DNA of 14,061 nucleotides from JBBKWH01 sp037968855 (GCA_037968855.1 JBBKWH010000004.1:1-14061), one strand, 5' to 3'; shown: positions 1 to 7,741, counted from the stretch's first letter. Numbers and translations: made by a program. Notes: generated from the sequence alone by a model not told the origin.

Positions 1-7
1 CAGTGTG

Positions 8-355
8 ATGAACGATGATGAGGAGTGGATTAAGCGACTGACCAACAGTCTTGATCAACAGGCGCAAAGACACCCACAGCGCCAAGCCGTATTGGATCAC
101 GTGCGTGCAGCGACTCGTCCGGCCCATCCTGCCAAACAGCAATTGCTTGCATTGGCAATGGCCGCAAGTCTCTGTGGCTTTACCTTGATGCCCGCGTCGT
201 TATCCCCCGCACGGCCTGATGCATCCATACCGTTATCGTTTTTGCATCATCAACTGATCAGCCCACAAGCCGTTGAAGACCTCGAAATGCTGCAAGTGCT
301 GGGTGTTGAAGGCGATCAAGCCAGTGAGTACCGCGATGTCACGCCTGAACTCTAA
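8..355 (+). CDS. Small single-pass membrane protein, anti-sigma-factor-like
   Basis: The product is about 115 residues and is not recognised from a named family. It has a charged, acidic/basic N-terminal cytoplasmic part of about 43 residues (MNDDEEWIKRL at the start), then one hydrophobic stretch (LLALAMAASLCGFTLM, about residues 46-61). A short tail follows, with an acidic segment (EDLEMLQVLGVEGD). This is the topology of small anti-sigma proteins and of the unnamed genes that sit between an ECF sigma gene and a DUF3106 gene. The next gene is a DUF3106 protein overlapping its 3' end, which supports that reading. The start is uncertain: a GTG at 5 and ATG at 8 are adjacent and the upstream ribosome binding site is outside the window. 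A TGA at 7-9 could be the overlapping stop of the upstream gene. Function is inferred from topology and context only. Confidence 0.7.
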   Translation: MNDDEEWIKRLTNSLDQQAQRHPQRQAVLDHVRAATRPAHPAKQQLLALAMAASLCGFTLMPASLSPARPDASIPLSFLHHQLISPQAVEDLEMLQVLGVEGDQASEYRDVTPEL

Positions 356-794
356 CGACGCTTATGGACTACTGATGATGAGTATCATCAGCGTCAGTAC
401 GTTGAGTTATGGCGCGGATACGCTTAACCACACAGTGGTCCACAACCAACCGACCGCAATCACCGTAACCAGCAAAACAACGACAAAACCCAGCGCGGCT
501 ACCCTGCCTGCTCACCATTGGAACAGTCTTGCACCGCACAAGCGGCAACACCTATTGGCGCAGTACCATCACTTACAGCATCTTGCACCAAGCGAGCAAA
601 AATCATTACACAAAAAAGCTCAGTGGTTTCAAGGTTTAAGCCCAACCGAGCAAGCCCATTTACGCCAACTGTGGCAACACCTGACCTTAGATGAACGGAA
701 AGACTGGTTACGACGCATGCAAGCAACACCAGCCAAGCAACAACCCGCTTTACGTTTAGAGCTGCTTAAAAAACTCAATCAACGCGAGTCTTAA
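336..794 (+). CDS. DUF3106 family secreted/periplasmic protein
   Basis: The 152-residue product starts with a signal-peptide-like segment: MSRLNSNDAYG, then the hydrophobic LLMMSIISVSTL, with likely cleavage near SYGA (about residue 27). The mature part, about residues 62-130, carries the spaced pattern typical of DUF3106: W-x2-L-x4-R-x2-L, then L-x2-L-x3-E, F-x2-L-x3-E-x3-LR-x2-W-x2-L and R-x2-W-x2-R. These are short helical repeats with aromatic and leucine positions. The C-terminus is basic. I chose the ATG at 336 because it puts the signal peptide at the N-terminus and overlaps the stop of the preceding gene by 20 bases, implying coupled translation. The upstream in-frame start at 273 would add 21 residues without a signal character. 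The family has no established biochemical role; location in the envelope is inferred from the signal sequence. Confidence 0.8.
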   Translation: MSRLNSNDAYGLLMMSIISVSTLSYGADTLNHTVVHNQPTAITVTSKTTTKPSAATLPAHHWNSLAPHKRQHLLAQYHHLQHLAPSEQKSLHKKAQWFQGLSPTEQAHLRQLWQHLTLDERKDWLRRMQATPAKQQPALRLELLKKLNQRES

Positions 795-894
795 TCCATC
801 ATGCTAAATCCTTGTCCAGTAAGCCATTTTGGTGTTTACTTGTAACCGCATAAAATCAGTCAGTCCTTCCAAAAAGAACAGCCAAGGTGACCCT

Positions 895-1194
895 TTGAAC
901 CAAATCATTTACGTCGATATCGACGACACGCTGATCCGATCTGTCGGGACAAAGCGAATCCCTATGCCATCAGTGATCGAAAACGTTCGACGCCTAAAAG
1001 CGACAGGCGCTACCCTTTATCTGTGGAGTTCAGGTGGAGCGGACTACTGTCGAAGCACTGCTGAAGAGTTAGGGCTCGTTGAGTACTTCGCTGGATTTTT
1101 ACCCAAGCCCACCATTTACATCGACGATCAACCCGTTGCCGAATGGCGTTTCTGTCAGCATTTCTATCCGTTACAAGCCAGTGAGGCCCAGTAG
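895..1194 (+). CDS. Minimal HAD-fold hydrolase-like protein
   Basis: The 99-residue protein shows HAD superfamily signatures. Motif I is YVDIDDTL (Asp8 as candidate nucleophile, Asp10 as candidate acid/base). A motif II-like serine lies in LYLWSSGG (Ser45/Ser46), a motif III-like lysine in LPKP (Lys71), and a motif IV-like acidic pair in YIDDQ (Asp77/Asp78). It lacks any cap domain and is much shorter than typical HAD phosphatases of about 200 residues or more. The substrate is unknown. I chose the TTG at 895 because AAGGTGA (884-890) lies four bases upstream and the catalytic strand then begins immediately. An upstream TTG at 829 in the same frame has no ribosome binding site and would add 22 non-family residues. 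It is a lone gene between the DUF3106 gene and a toxin-antitoxin pair, so it may be accessory cargo. A phosphatase role is inferred from motifs only. Confidence 0.82.
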   Translation: MNQIIYVDIDDTLIRSVGTKRIPMPSVIENVRRLKATGATLYLWSSGGADYCRSTAEELGLVEYFAGFLPKPTIYIDDQPVAEWRFCQHFYPLQASEAQ

Positions 1195-1366
1195 TTCAAA
1201 AGTCGAGAGCTCAAACCGTATTTCCGCACGCTATAGAATCAATTAAGGCATTTGAGGATACGAAATATTGCCTAGCATCTGCCGCCAGCCTAACCAGTTG
1301 GTCAAGCCGATGCCCACGGCTTTGCTCCAACATGGCTTATCTCTGCTACTCATGCTCAATGAGCCG

Positions 1367-1789
1367 TTATGGCTGCACTGGCGCAAATGGATTAAAAACA
1401 TCAAGCCCAAGTGCATTAAAATCGCTGACATTTCGTGTTGCAACCGTCAGGCCATGTACTTTCGCCGGGGCTGCAATCATCGCATCCTCATAAAGCGTAT
1501 CGGACTTTCTGTGCATCAATCTAGCCAACGCCCTGAACGTTGCAGTGTCCATTGGCAAAACGTTGTAAGCGCCCGCAACCAATTCTAGCCACGCCTCAAT
1601 TTGCTGCGCTTTGTCCGAGTCTTGCTCGCGCGTCAGCTCAATACCCGCTTGTATCTCACCAAGCGTCACTGCGGAAAGGTGCAACTGCGTATCGTCAAGG
1701 GATTGCAGCCACGCCACAACGCCTCCATGTGGACGTTGCCTGCGAAGCTCCGACACTACATTCGTGTCGAGCAGATATTGAAGTCTCAC
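1367..1789 (-). CDS. vapC: PIN-domain toxin, VapC/FitB family
   Basis: The 140-residue product is a full-length PIN-domain ribonuclease of a type II toxin-antitoxin system. The conserved acidic residues expected to bind Mg2+/Mn2+ are visible: Asp8 in LLDTNVVSEL, Glu45 in SAVTLGEI, Asp102 in LYEDAMIAA and Asp123 in TRNVSDF. The DTNVVSEL start and TRNVSDF near the C-terminus resemble FitB-like members. The gene begins with a GTG at 1789-1787 that overlaps the TGA of the upstream antitoxin gene (GTGA), so translation is probably coupled to the antitoxin. VapC toxins characterised elsewhere cleave tRNA or rRNA; the target here cannot be deduced. No active-site residue is missing, so the toxin looks intact. 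Confidence 0.93.
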   Translation of the reverse strand: MRLQYLLDTNVVSELRRQRPHGGVVAWLQSLDDTQLHLSAVTLGEIQAGIELTREQDSDKAQQIEAWLELVAGAYNVLPMDTATFRALARLMHRKSDTLYEDAMIAAPAKVHGLTVATRNVSDFNALGLDVFNPFAPVQP

Positions 1790-2043
1790 AGAAACGGCTC
1801 CACCTTGCGACGATTAGCATTACCTCTTGTTGGTAGCACCAAATCAACGCGTGCATCATCGGAGAGAAGTAGCTGTTTTAGTGAGGGGCGAGCAGCCGAT
1901 TGGAGTCTACGCCACTCGTCCACTGGGATCAGCACAGCAGCTTCTGTACCTCTCCTTGTCACCATCTGCGGGCCCTCTAGCAAGCAAGCATCCAGAAATT
2001 CGCTAAAACGTGCCTTTGCATCCTGAACTGGCCATATATGCAT
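1786..2043 (-). CDS. Phd/YefM-family antitoxin of the PIN toxin
   Basis: The 85-residue product starts MHIWPVQDAKARFSEFLD, the usual N-terminal DNA-binding and dimerisation pattern of Phd/YefM antitoxins (short strand, then a helix with AKARFSEFLD). VTRRGTEAAVLIPVDEWRRL follows, the conserved beta-hairpin. The C-terminal part, about residues 50-85, would be the toxin-neutralising segment. I chose the ATG at 2043-2041 because GGAGAG (2053-2048) precedes it and the family start falls there. Longer in-frame starts would read through the 28-bp palindrome that is probably its operator. The stop overlaps the toxin GTG. Phd-fold antitoxins commonly repress their own operon, with toxin as co-repressor. 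Pairing of this antitoxin fold with a PIN toxin is a common combination. Confidence 0.9.
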   Translation of the reverse strand: MHIWPVQDAKARFSEFLDACLLEGPQMVTRRGTEAAVLIPVDEWRRLQSAARPSLKQLLLSDDARVDLVLPTRGNANRRKVEPFL

Positions 2044-2053
2044 CGCACTCTCC

Positions 2054-2081
2054 ATCAAACTAGTCATATGACTAGTTTGAT
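2054..2081 (-). promoter_or_regulatory. Perfect 28-bp palindrome, likely antitoxin operator
   Basis: The half-site ATCAAACTAGTCAT is followed directly by its exact reverse complement, with no spacer. The palindrome ends one base before the ribosome binding site of the antitoxin gene on the minus strand, the usual place for an autorepressor site of a Phd-type antitoxin. A -35-like TTGACT lies just upstream at 2102-2097, but no convincing -10 was found at ideal spacing. Binding is inferred; only the symmetry and position are seen. Confidence 0.75.
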
Positions 2082-2160
2082 AAATTTTACTGTACAAGTC
2101 AAATAGCTATTGATGCGAACATGTCGTTACACGCTGACGCCAGTGAACTCAGACGTTATT

Positions 2161-2182
2161 CATCAATGACAATCATTTTTTG
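2161..2182. promoter_or_regulatory. Fur-box-like sequence (weak)
   Basis: The core AATGACAATCATT (2165-2177) differs at one base from the inner 13 bases of the Fur consensus (AATGATAATCATT), but the flanks match poorly. It is followed by a T run, so it could also be a weak hairpin. It lies about 120 bases upstream of the antitoxin start, with no iron-related gene nearby. This is a chance match unless shown otherwise. Confidence 0.2.
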
Positions 2183-2261
2183 ACCAAGCCCCATGCACAC
2201 ACATATTTTTTTAAGCTTAAAAATAAAAAGCCATTTTAAATCAAAACAATCTTTTCTTACT

Positions 2262-2810
2262 TCAATGCCGCCGCCGGATCTGCCCCCATAACACCCACAG
2301 CCCCAACATCACCACCAAGCTACCAATCAATGGAATGTCGACCAATACCTCCAATCCCAACAAAAAAAACACCAAACCAAATGGCAACAATAGTGAGCTG
2401 TATGGCTGATCCAATCCTTGACGTAAGACAATCACCAACCAAAAGGCCAAACCGACTTCAATCAAAAACGCACCTGCCGAAAAAAACGGGCCAGACAACG
2501 CAATATCCAATCCACCACACAGCAACAATAAAGAAATGGCGATACCCCATGGACTAGGCCGCCAAAAACCTTGTCGCTGACTACGTTCGCTAGTCCATAT
2601 GGGGGGCGAAGGCTGCGTTACCACCTCCCGAGTAGATAAGGAGGACGGATTGAGCGCATCAAGATCACTCAGGTCTGTTTTTTTATCCAGATCAATGTTG
2701 TGTGGTGGATATGGGCGTAGCTCAGCAGTAGAAAACCCAGCCGATGGCTTCTGTTGCTGCGTGCTTGGATTAGCACTCACCGATTCATCAACCCCACGAG
2801 GATCTGTCAT
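2262..2810 (-). CDS. Multi-pass membrane protein of unknown function
   Basis: The product is 182 residues from the chosen start, MTDPRGVDESV. The first ~95 residues are hydrophilic, rich in Pro, Ser, Gln and Asp, and probably disordered and cytoplasmic. A hydrophobic C-terminal half follows, with about four membrane segments: GIAISLLLLCGGLDIAL, then FFSAGAFLIEVGLAFWLVIVL, then SSLLLPFGLVFFLLGLEVLV, and finally IGSLVVMLGLWVLWG. A basic tail (IRRRH) ends the protein. I placed the start at 2810 after AAGG in a purine-rich stretch. Tandem ATGs at 2846/2843 would add 11-12 residues and are possible. I do not recognise a family. It is downstream of the SDR gene on the same strand, separated by 119 bases that hold a hairpin, so co-transcription is uncertain. 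Confidence 0.72.
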   Translation of the reverse strand: MTDPRGVDESVSANPSTQQQKPSAGFSTAELRPYPPHNIDLDKKTDLSDLDALNPSSLSTREVVTQPSPPIWTSERSQRQGFWRPSPWGIAISLLLLCGGLDIALSGPFFSAGAFLIEVGLAFWLVIVLRQGLDQPYSSLLLPFGLVFFLLGLEVLVDIPLIGSLVVMLGLWVLWGQIRRRH

Positions 2811-2848
2811 TTGTGTACCTTTTTTGCTGACCAATATCTGCATCACTC

Positions 2849-2900
2849 ACGACTGGCAACGCCATACATCATCATTTTAAGCGTCAGCCAGTCGTTTTTT
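2849..2900 (+). terminator. Terminator-like hairpin facing the plus strand
   Basis: ACGACTGGC (2849-2857) pairs perfectly with GCCAGTCGT (2887-2895), and an inner ACGC/GCGT pair (2859-2862 with 2881-2884) extends the stem. The hairpin is followed by a T run (2895-2900). This has the form of an intrinsic terminator on the plus strand, yet no plus-strand gene precedes it. On the minus strand it lies between the SDR stop and the membrane-protein start, and lacks a downstream T run in that direction. Confidence 0.5.
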
Positions 2901-2929
2901 ATCATATTGTTGCGATGGATCTATCTTGA

Positions 2930-3994
2930 TCAATGGCGCTTTTTGACCAGCCCATCGTCAATCAATTGCTCAAAATGCTCGCAAATTGACTCCCGCACAT
3001 CGCGGTACTCTAAGCCCAATTCATTAGTGCTGCGTGAATGGTCAAATGCAACCGGATAACCCATATTGCCCGACACAAAAGCGCGGGTATAGCCATAAAA
3101 GGGCGCAACCAACCAAAACGCAAAGGTTGGTACAGGTGACTTGGGAAATGGATATTCATTGCCAAATTTTGCTCGCAAAGCAGCGCCCATCTCAAGCAAG
3201 CTTAAAACTCGATCACAAATAATGTAACGACCATGCGCATTGGGGGTAAACCCCGCTCGAATATGCGCTTGCGCCACGTCACGCACGTCCACCAAACCAT
3301 TCCACATCTTAGGCGCACCCATTTTGAGGGTACCATTGCCAAACTCTTGCAGGGTGGTAATGCTGGCAGAAATGCTGTTAGTGGTCAGCGATGGACCCAT
3401 AATCAAGGCTGGATTAATACAGACCAAATCCCAGCGAGATTGCTTATTGGCCCATTGCCATGCCTCCCGTTCAGCGACGGTTTTGGAGTATTGATAGGGC
3501 TGATGGTCAATGCGGCTAGTGGTGTTCCATTGGGTTTCGTTAAAAAGTCGATCCGGTGTATCACAGATGTCTTTTGCATCACCATAAATTGCAGCAACAC
3601 TAGAGGTGAGTACCACCCGACGCACGCTTAGATTACGCTCAACCGAACCCAATACATTCCGTGTGCCATTTAAGGCAGGACGAACCAATGTGGCTTCAGC
3701 ATCATCAAAATCGGTGACTACAAACGGCGATGCGGTATGCATCACTAGCTCACAATCTTGCATTGCTGCATCAAAAGCCCCTTCGTCCAGCAAATCTGCC
3801 TTAAACAAACGCAGTGTACCGGCAAGCTCTTGACCCATTTTTTCTAAATGTGCCACGCTGGATTTTTTTTCCGGATGACGTACGGTGGCATGGACAGTAT
3901 GACCAAGCTCAAGCAGTTGCCGAATAATCCAGCCACCCAAGTAGCCACTAGCACCTGTTACCAAAATTGGTTTTTCAGGATCAATTAATGTCAT
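2930..3994 (-). CDS. Extended SDR: NAD(P)-dependent reductase/epimerase, dihydroflavonol-4-reductase-like
   Basis: The 354-residue product has the length and motifs of extended short-chain dehydrogenases. The Rossmann motif TGASGYLG is at residues 13-20 (TGxxGxxG). HTASP (about 86-90) follows at the usual position of the fourth strand. The catalytic serine lies in LTSSVAA (Ser131/Ser132), and YQYSK (Tyr167 and Lys171) is the YxxxK motif. CINPALIMGP and WNGLVDVRDVAQAHI are typical of the dihydroflavonol-4-reductase / 3-beta-HSD-like branch that reduces ketones or aldehydes. An arginine in TVRH could favour NADPH, but this is weak. The substrate is not predictable. AAGGAG (4012-4007) lies upstream of the ATG at suitable spacing, supporting the start. 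It is on the same strand as the helicase gene but separated from it by 228 bases. Confidence 0.9.
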   Translation of the reverse strand: MTLIDPEKPILVTGASGYLGGWIIRQLLELGHTVHATVRHPEKKSSVAHLEKMGQELAGTLRLFKADLLDEGAFDAAMQDCELVMHTASPFVVTDFDDAEATLVRPALNGTRNVLGSVERNLSVRRVVLTSSVAAIYGDAKDICDTPDRLFNETQWNTTSRIDHQPYQYSKTVAEREAWQWANKQSRWDLVCINPALIMGPSLTTNSISASITTLQEFGNGTLKMGAPKMWNGLVDVRDVAQAHIRAGFTPNAHGRYIICDRVLSLLEMGAALRAKFGNEYPFPKSPVPTFAFWLVAPFYGYTRAFVSGNMGYPVAFDHSRSTNELGLEYRDVRESICEHFEQLIDDGLVKKRH

Positions 3995-4222
3995 AACGCA
4001 CCAGCTCCTTAGAAAAATTTATCACGCAAGGTCAGATCGTTAGCCGATTACCCCAATGCACCTCGCACCTGAGCTTTAAGCCAACCCAAGCGCTCAATGC
4101 AGCAGTGTGAATTGTATCGCAGTATATTGACTGCGGTGTGAAGAAGTGTTGTTGGACCAGCGGCATGACTTGCATTCACAGCAAAGCTGCGCACCACCAG
4201 CCTCTTGCTACATCGCCATATG

Positions 4223-7200
4223 CTAACCATCCAACAACGCCATTAAATCTGACTCATTAAATTTAATCGTTTGCTCGTTATCATCACTTAAAATCCCTTG
4301 CGTCAATTGTGTTTTACGCTGCTGTAGCAGCATGATTTTCTCCTCAATACTGTCCGATGTGATCAACTTATAGACAAATACAGGGTTTTTTTGACCAATC
4401 CGCCAAGCACGATCTGCCGCTTGTTCTTCTGCAGCAGGATTCCACCATGGGTCGTAATGAATGACTGTGTCTGCCGTGGTTAGATTGAGTCCGGTTCCTC
4501 CAGCTTTGAGACTAATCAAAAATACAGGGGTATCACCTTGCTGAAAGGTCGCGACGACCTCATCACGCTTTTTGGTTTGACCGGTTAATTTGACTGAAGC
4601 AGTTTTTGCTTGTTTAAGTCTGGCCTCAATGATGGCCAACATACTAGTAAACTGAGAAAAAATTAAAATACGTCGTCCTTCTTCGACCATTTCAAGCACC
4701 ATATCGATCAAGGTTTCTAATTTGGCCGAGGTTGCTGAAGTGTCGACGTCATCAAGCTTAAGCAAGCTCGGATGACAACAAACTTGTCTTAACTTGAGTA
4801 AGGCATCCAAAATCTCAATATGGCTGCGCGAAAAACCCTTACTGGCAATTTTGCTCACAATATTAGCCTGCATCCCCACACGAACAGCTTGATAGAGTTT
4901 TTGCTGATCGGTTGTCATTTCAATTTTGACATCAATCACTGTTTTGGCTGGCAGCTCTTTGGCAACATCGGTTTTTCGACGTCTGAGCATGAAGGGTTTG
5001 ACGCGTGCAGCCAAACCTTGCTGAACATACTGTTTGTTCTCTTTTTCAATCGGATACCTAAACTGCCGATTAAACTGCGCTTGATCACCCAAAAAGCCCG
5101 GCATCAAGAAATGATACAACGACCATAGCTCACCTAAATGATTTTCAATTGGTGTACCTGTTAGACATAAACGGTGACGGGTATTCAGCTGCCTGAGCAT
5201 CTGGGCGGCTTTGGTCTTGGGATTCTTAATGTTTTGTGCTTCGTCCAAGATCACCATGTGATAGGCATGTTGTGACAACGTTGCTTCATCACGGCTCAAT
5301 AACGCATAGGTGGTCAATACCACATCATGTTGATCAATCTGTTCAAAGGATTGCTGTCGATTTGGCCCATGCAAAGTCAATACTCGAAGGTTTGGGGTAA
5401 ATTTTTCAATTTCACGCCGCCAGTTGCCCATCAATGACGTGGGTGCCACGATCAAGGTTGGCCGATCAAGACGTTGTTGATTTTTTTCGATTTGTAGATG
5501 GGCTAGTGTTTGCGCTGTTTTGCCCAAGCCCATATCATCGGCCAAAATACCGGCATGATCAGTCTGGCGCAAAAACTGTAACCACGCCAACCCTTGCTGC
5601 TGATAACCGCGCAACTCGCCAACAAAGCCCTCTGGTGTCGCGAGTTTTTGTTCATAGCCTTGCTTGATCTGTTGATACAGTTGTTTTAAATGCTCAGAAC
5701 CCGCCCACTGGAAGCCCAGCACATGTTGTAAGTCGAGCAAATGAATAGCATCGAATTGATCCAGCTTGAGTCCTAACGATCCTCGATCTCGACTCATTAA
5801 ACCCATCAAGTGATTTAAAATAGGCTTAAGATCACTGACTTTAAAGATCATCACTTGCTGATCAGGCCCAATTAAGATCAGTGGCTCATCATCGGCATAG
5901 CCATCTAAAAACCCCGCTTTTAATATCTCAGGATGCCGCTGAACGAGATGCTCAAGCAGCTCGACAAAGTCGTATTGCTGCCCATCTGCGGCGGTGACAT
6001 GCATGCCTAATTCAAACCAATCAATCTGAGCAGCCGCATCTTGCTGCAACAATTGAATATCTGGACGCTGCATCTGTTGAATACGAAACGGACTATGTTG
6101 ATCGTATTCCACCACCCAACCTAATTGGCTAAGCACGTCATCTTTTAACAACAACGCCAACCATTGCTCAGCACGATTCACCAACCAATGCTTTGCAATA
6201 GTTTTACGATGATGTGCTGATAATAAATAAGATTGATGAAGCAACTGTGGCGTTGATTCTGTGGTCAATTTTTTGATTATTTTACGCTCATAGGCCAGAT
6301 GTCGCTGTTGTATGACCGATTGCCCGTCGTGTTTAGCGCTAAATTTTTCGCGTGGATCGCTGGCGAGTACTGACCCTGCGGCATAATCAAATCGAATCGC
6401 CGCTGCAATCCAATTTTGCTGTTCTAACGTCGATCTGAGATCGTCAGGTGGTAGCCCAAATCGTAGTACCGCCTGCGGCTCACCGGCAATGATGGGGCGG
6501 TCTAATACAGCGGGTTGTGGCAACTTGATCTGCTGATGTTTGAATAGCGTGTCGGCTAACTGATCAAACATGGATGCAGGAATGGTGGGAGCATTCGTTA
6601 ACGTCGTGAGTAATTGACCATGGTATGGACTCTGTAATGCGCCAATGCAGCCTTGTTTGACATCAATATAGCAAGGTGGTGTGGTAGGAATGACCCAATA
6701 TTTTGGCGGATTAATCAGAGTCTCAGTTTGATTGATCATCCCCTCTACATCATGAGTCCATATCGCTTGTAAGCTGAGTTGATCTTGATCAACGTCTGGT
6801 GTGGTCTGCCAATCAAAAGTCAGCTGATAGCACCGTGTCGACCAGCTTAAAGCAGATTGCTGATGGGTCTGCCAATATAACTGCTGGGTTGCAATCAACG
6901 CTTGTAACAACGATTGGCTCATGCCTTCGAGCACAATACCGTCAATACTAGAATACTGCTGCCGGTGACTCGCCAAACGAAATAATAGCTCGCGCTCTGT
7001 ATGATCAGTAACGTTGCTAAAGTCATAGGATCGTATATGAGATAACGGTGTTACTCTAATGACGTCACCAAGATGATTATGTTCGACCTTAAATACTTTG
7101 ATACACAACATCCGCTGACTAATTTGATACATCACATAGATAAACGCTGGTGCAACCGGATCATTGGACTTGCGAATCGGCTGATCGACTAATTTGGCGT

Positions 7201-7603
7201 ATTGATCCAGCTGTGCAAACCAGTCGTTGACTCGGTTTTTTGGATGTTTATTCACGGGCACGTCAATGATATTGGACTTATTTTGTGGCAACGATGACAA
7301 TGTCGTTGGATTGAGTAGTAAGCCCTGCTGGTGAGCCACCTGCACCAGTGCGGCAGCATGTTTACACAAATCACGGACGGGACAGCTACATTTTGTTGAG
7401 ACCAATTGAGTGATTTGACTGACATGAATACTGACGCTTGTTTGATAGCGCTCGTTACCAATAACGATGGCTTTAATAACCATGACGCTGCTATTGCGCG
7501 GAATGGCCGAAGATATGTTTTTGACTAACGAAAGATATTCTCGGCTACGCTCAATGGTTTTGGCATCAAAGTCCTGAAGCAACATGGTTTGAGCATTCAT
7601 CAT
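4223..7603 (-). CDS. SNF2-family helicase/ATPase with N-terminal SWIM zinc finger
   Basis: The 1126-residue protein begins with a short N-terminal region and a SWIM zinc finger with the CxC-x5-CxH ligands Cys72, Cys74, Cys80 and His82 (KCSCPVRDLCKHAA). A long middle region of about 500 residues has no motif I recognise. The SNF2 motor occupies about residues 660-1080. Visible motifs are motif I DDMGLGKT (GLGKT 692-696), motif II DEAQ (787-790), motif III LTGTPIEN, a RecA2 strand ILIFSQFTSML, motif V SLKAGGTGLNLT, and motif VI DRAWRIGQ (RIGQ 1068-1071). All core residues are present, so an active ATP-dependent DNA translocase/remodeller is expected. The start is the first of two tandem ATGs; a TTG at 7648 would add 15 unconvincing residues. 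It lies directly downstream of the MoxR-DUF5682-VWA operon on the same strand, beyond a terminator. A SWIM protein accompanies related operons, which hints at a functional link. Confidence 0.95.
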   Translation of the reverse strand: MMNAQTMLLQDFDAKTIERSREYLSLVKNISSAIPRNSSVMVIKAIVIGNERYQTSVSIHVSQITQLVSTKCSCPVRDLCKHAAALVQVAHQQGLLLNPTTLSSLPQNKSNIIDVPVNKHPKNRVNDWFAQLDQYAKLVDQPIRKSNDPVAPAFIYVMYQISQRMLCIKVFKVEHNHLGDVIRVTPLSHIRSYDFSNVTDHTERELLFRLASHRQQYSSIDGIVLEGMSQSLLQALIATQQLYWQTHQQSALSWSTRCYQLTFDWQTTPDVDQDQLSLQAIWTHDVEGMINQTETLINPPKYWVIPTTPPCYIDVKQGCIGALQSPYHGQLLTTLTNAPTIPASMFDQLADTLFKHQQIKLPQPAVLDRPIIAGEPQAVLRFGLPPDDLRSTLEQQNWIAAAIRFDYAAGSVLASDPREKFSAKHDGQSVIQQRHLAYERKIIKKLTTESTPQLLHQSYLLSAHHRKTIAKHWLVNRAEQWLALLLKDDVLSQLGWVVEYDQHSPFRIQQMQRPDIQLLQQDAAAQIDWFELGMHVTAADGQQYDFVELLEHLVQRHPEILKAGFLDGYADDEPLILIGPDQQVMIFKVSDLKPILNHLMGLMSRDRGSLGLKLDQFDAIHLLDLQHVLGFQWAGSEHLKQLYQQIKQGYEQKLATPEGFVGELRGYQQQGLAWLQFLRQTDHAGILADDMGLGKTAQTLAHLQIEKNQQRLDRPTLIVAPTSLMGNWRREIEKFTPNLRVLTLHGPNRQQSFEQIDQHDVVLTTYALLSRDEATLSQHAYHMVILDEAQNIKNPKTKAAQMLRQLNTRHRLCLTGTPIENHLGELWSLYHFLMPGFLGDQAQFNRQFRYPIEKENKQYVQQGLAARVKPFMLRRRKTDVAKELPAKTVIDVKIEMTTDQQKLYQAVRVGMQANIVSKIASKGFSRSHIEILDALLKLRQVCCHPSLLKLDDVDTSATSAKLETLIDMVLEMVEEGRRILIFSQFTSMLAIIEARLKQAKTASVKLTGQTKKRDEVVATFQQGDTPVFLISLKAGGTGLNLTTADTVIHYDPWWNPAAEEQAADRAWRIGQKNPVFVYKLITSDSIEEKIMLLQQRKTQLTQGILSDDNEQTIKFNESDLMALLDG

Positions 7604-7675
7604 TGATCGACTTCGACTAAAAAATAACAGGCCAAAATCATAGACCAACTAAGAACTTAAATCACTCCCCATATT

Positions 7676-7684
7676 TTTATAGCA
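7676..7684 (-). promoter_or_regulatory. Candidate extended -10 promoter of the SWIM-SNF2 gene
   Basis: On the minus strand TGC-TATAAA is read from 7684 to 7676, matching an extended -10 element (TGn before a TATAAT-like hexamer). No good -35 is seen at 17 bases, which extended -10 promoters tolerate. It lies between the operon terminator and the helicase start, about 70 bases upstream of the ATG, and would let the helicase be transcribed separately. Confidence 0.35.
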
Positions 7685-7741
7685 TATACGATGGTGTATC
7701 ACTGTCATCACAACCCAACCCCACTAGCAAATCGACAACTA

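Noticed and set aside
1211..1333. A 40-codon minus-strand frame downstream of the toxin gene
   Set aside because: The helical-looking product is too short and the ribosome binding site too weak to support a gene; it may be a decayed remnant.
1601..2026. A 141-codon plus-strand frame across the toxin-antitoxin genes
   Set aside because: It is antisense to two genes with clear family motifs, and its own translation has no domain character.
2208..2223. Sixteen-base palindrome TTTTTAAGCTTAAAAA
   Set aside because: It is almost entirely A/T in an AT-rich gap, without a GC stem or nearby start to act on; probably incidental.
4119..4134. Small hairpin GCAGT/ACTGC in the gap between helicase and SDR
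   Set aside because: The stem is only five pairs with no T run, so it does not support a terminator call.
4048..4230. A 60-codon open frame on the minus strand whose ATG overlaps the helicase stop
   Set aside because: The overlap is of the coupled type, but there is no ribosome binding site, no recognisable domain and the composition looks non-coding; it merely fills the gap before the SDR gene.
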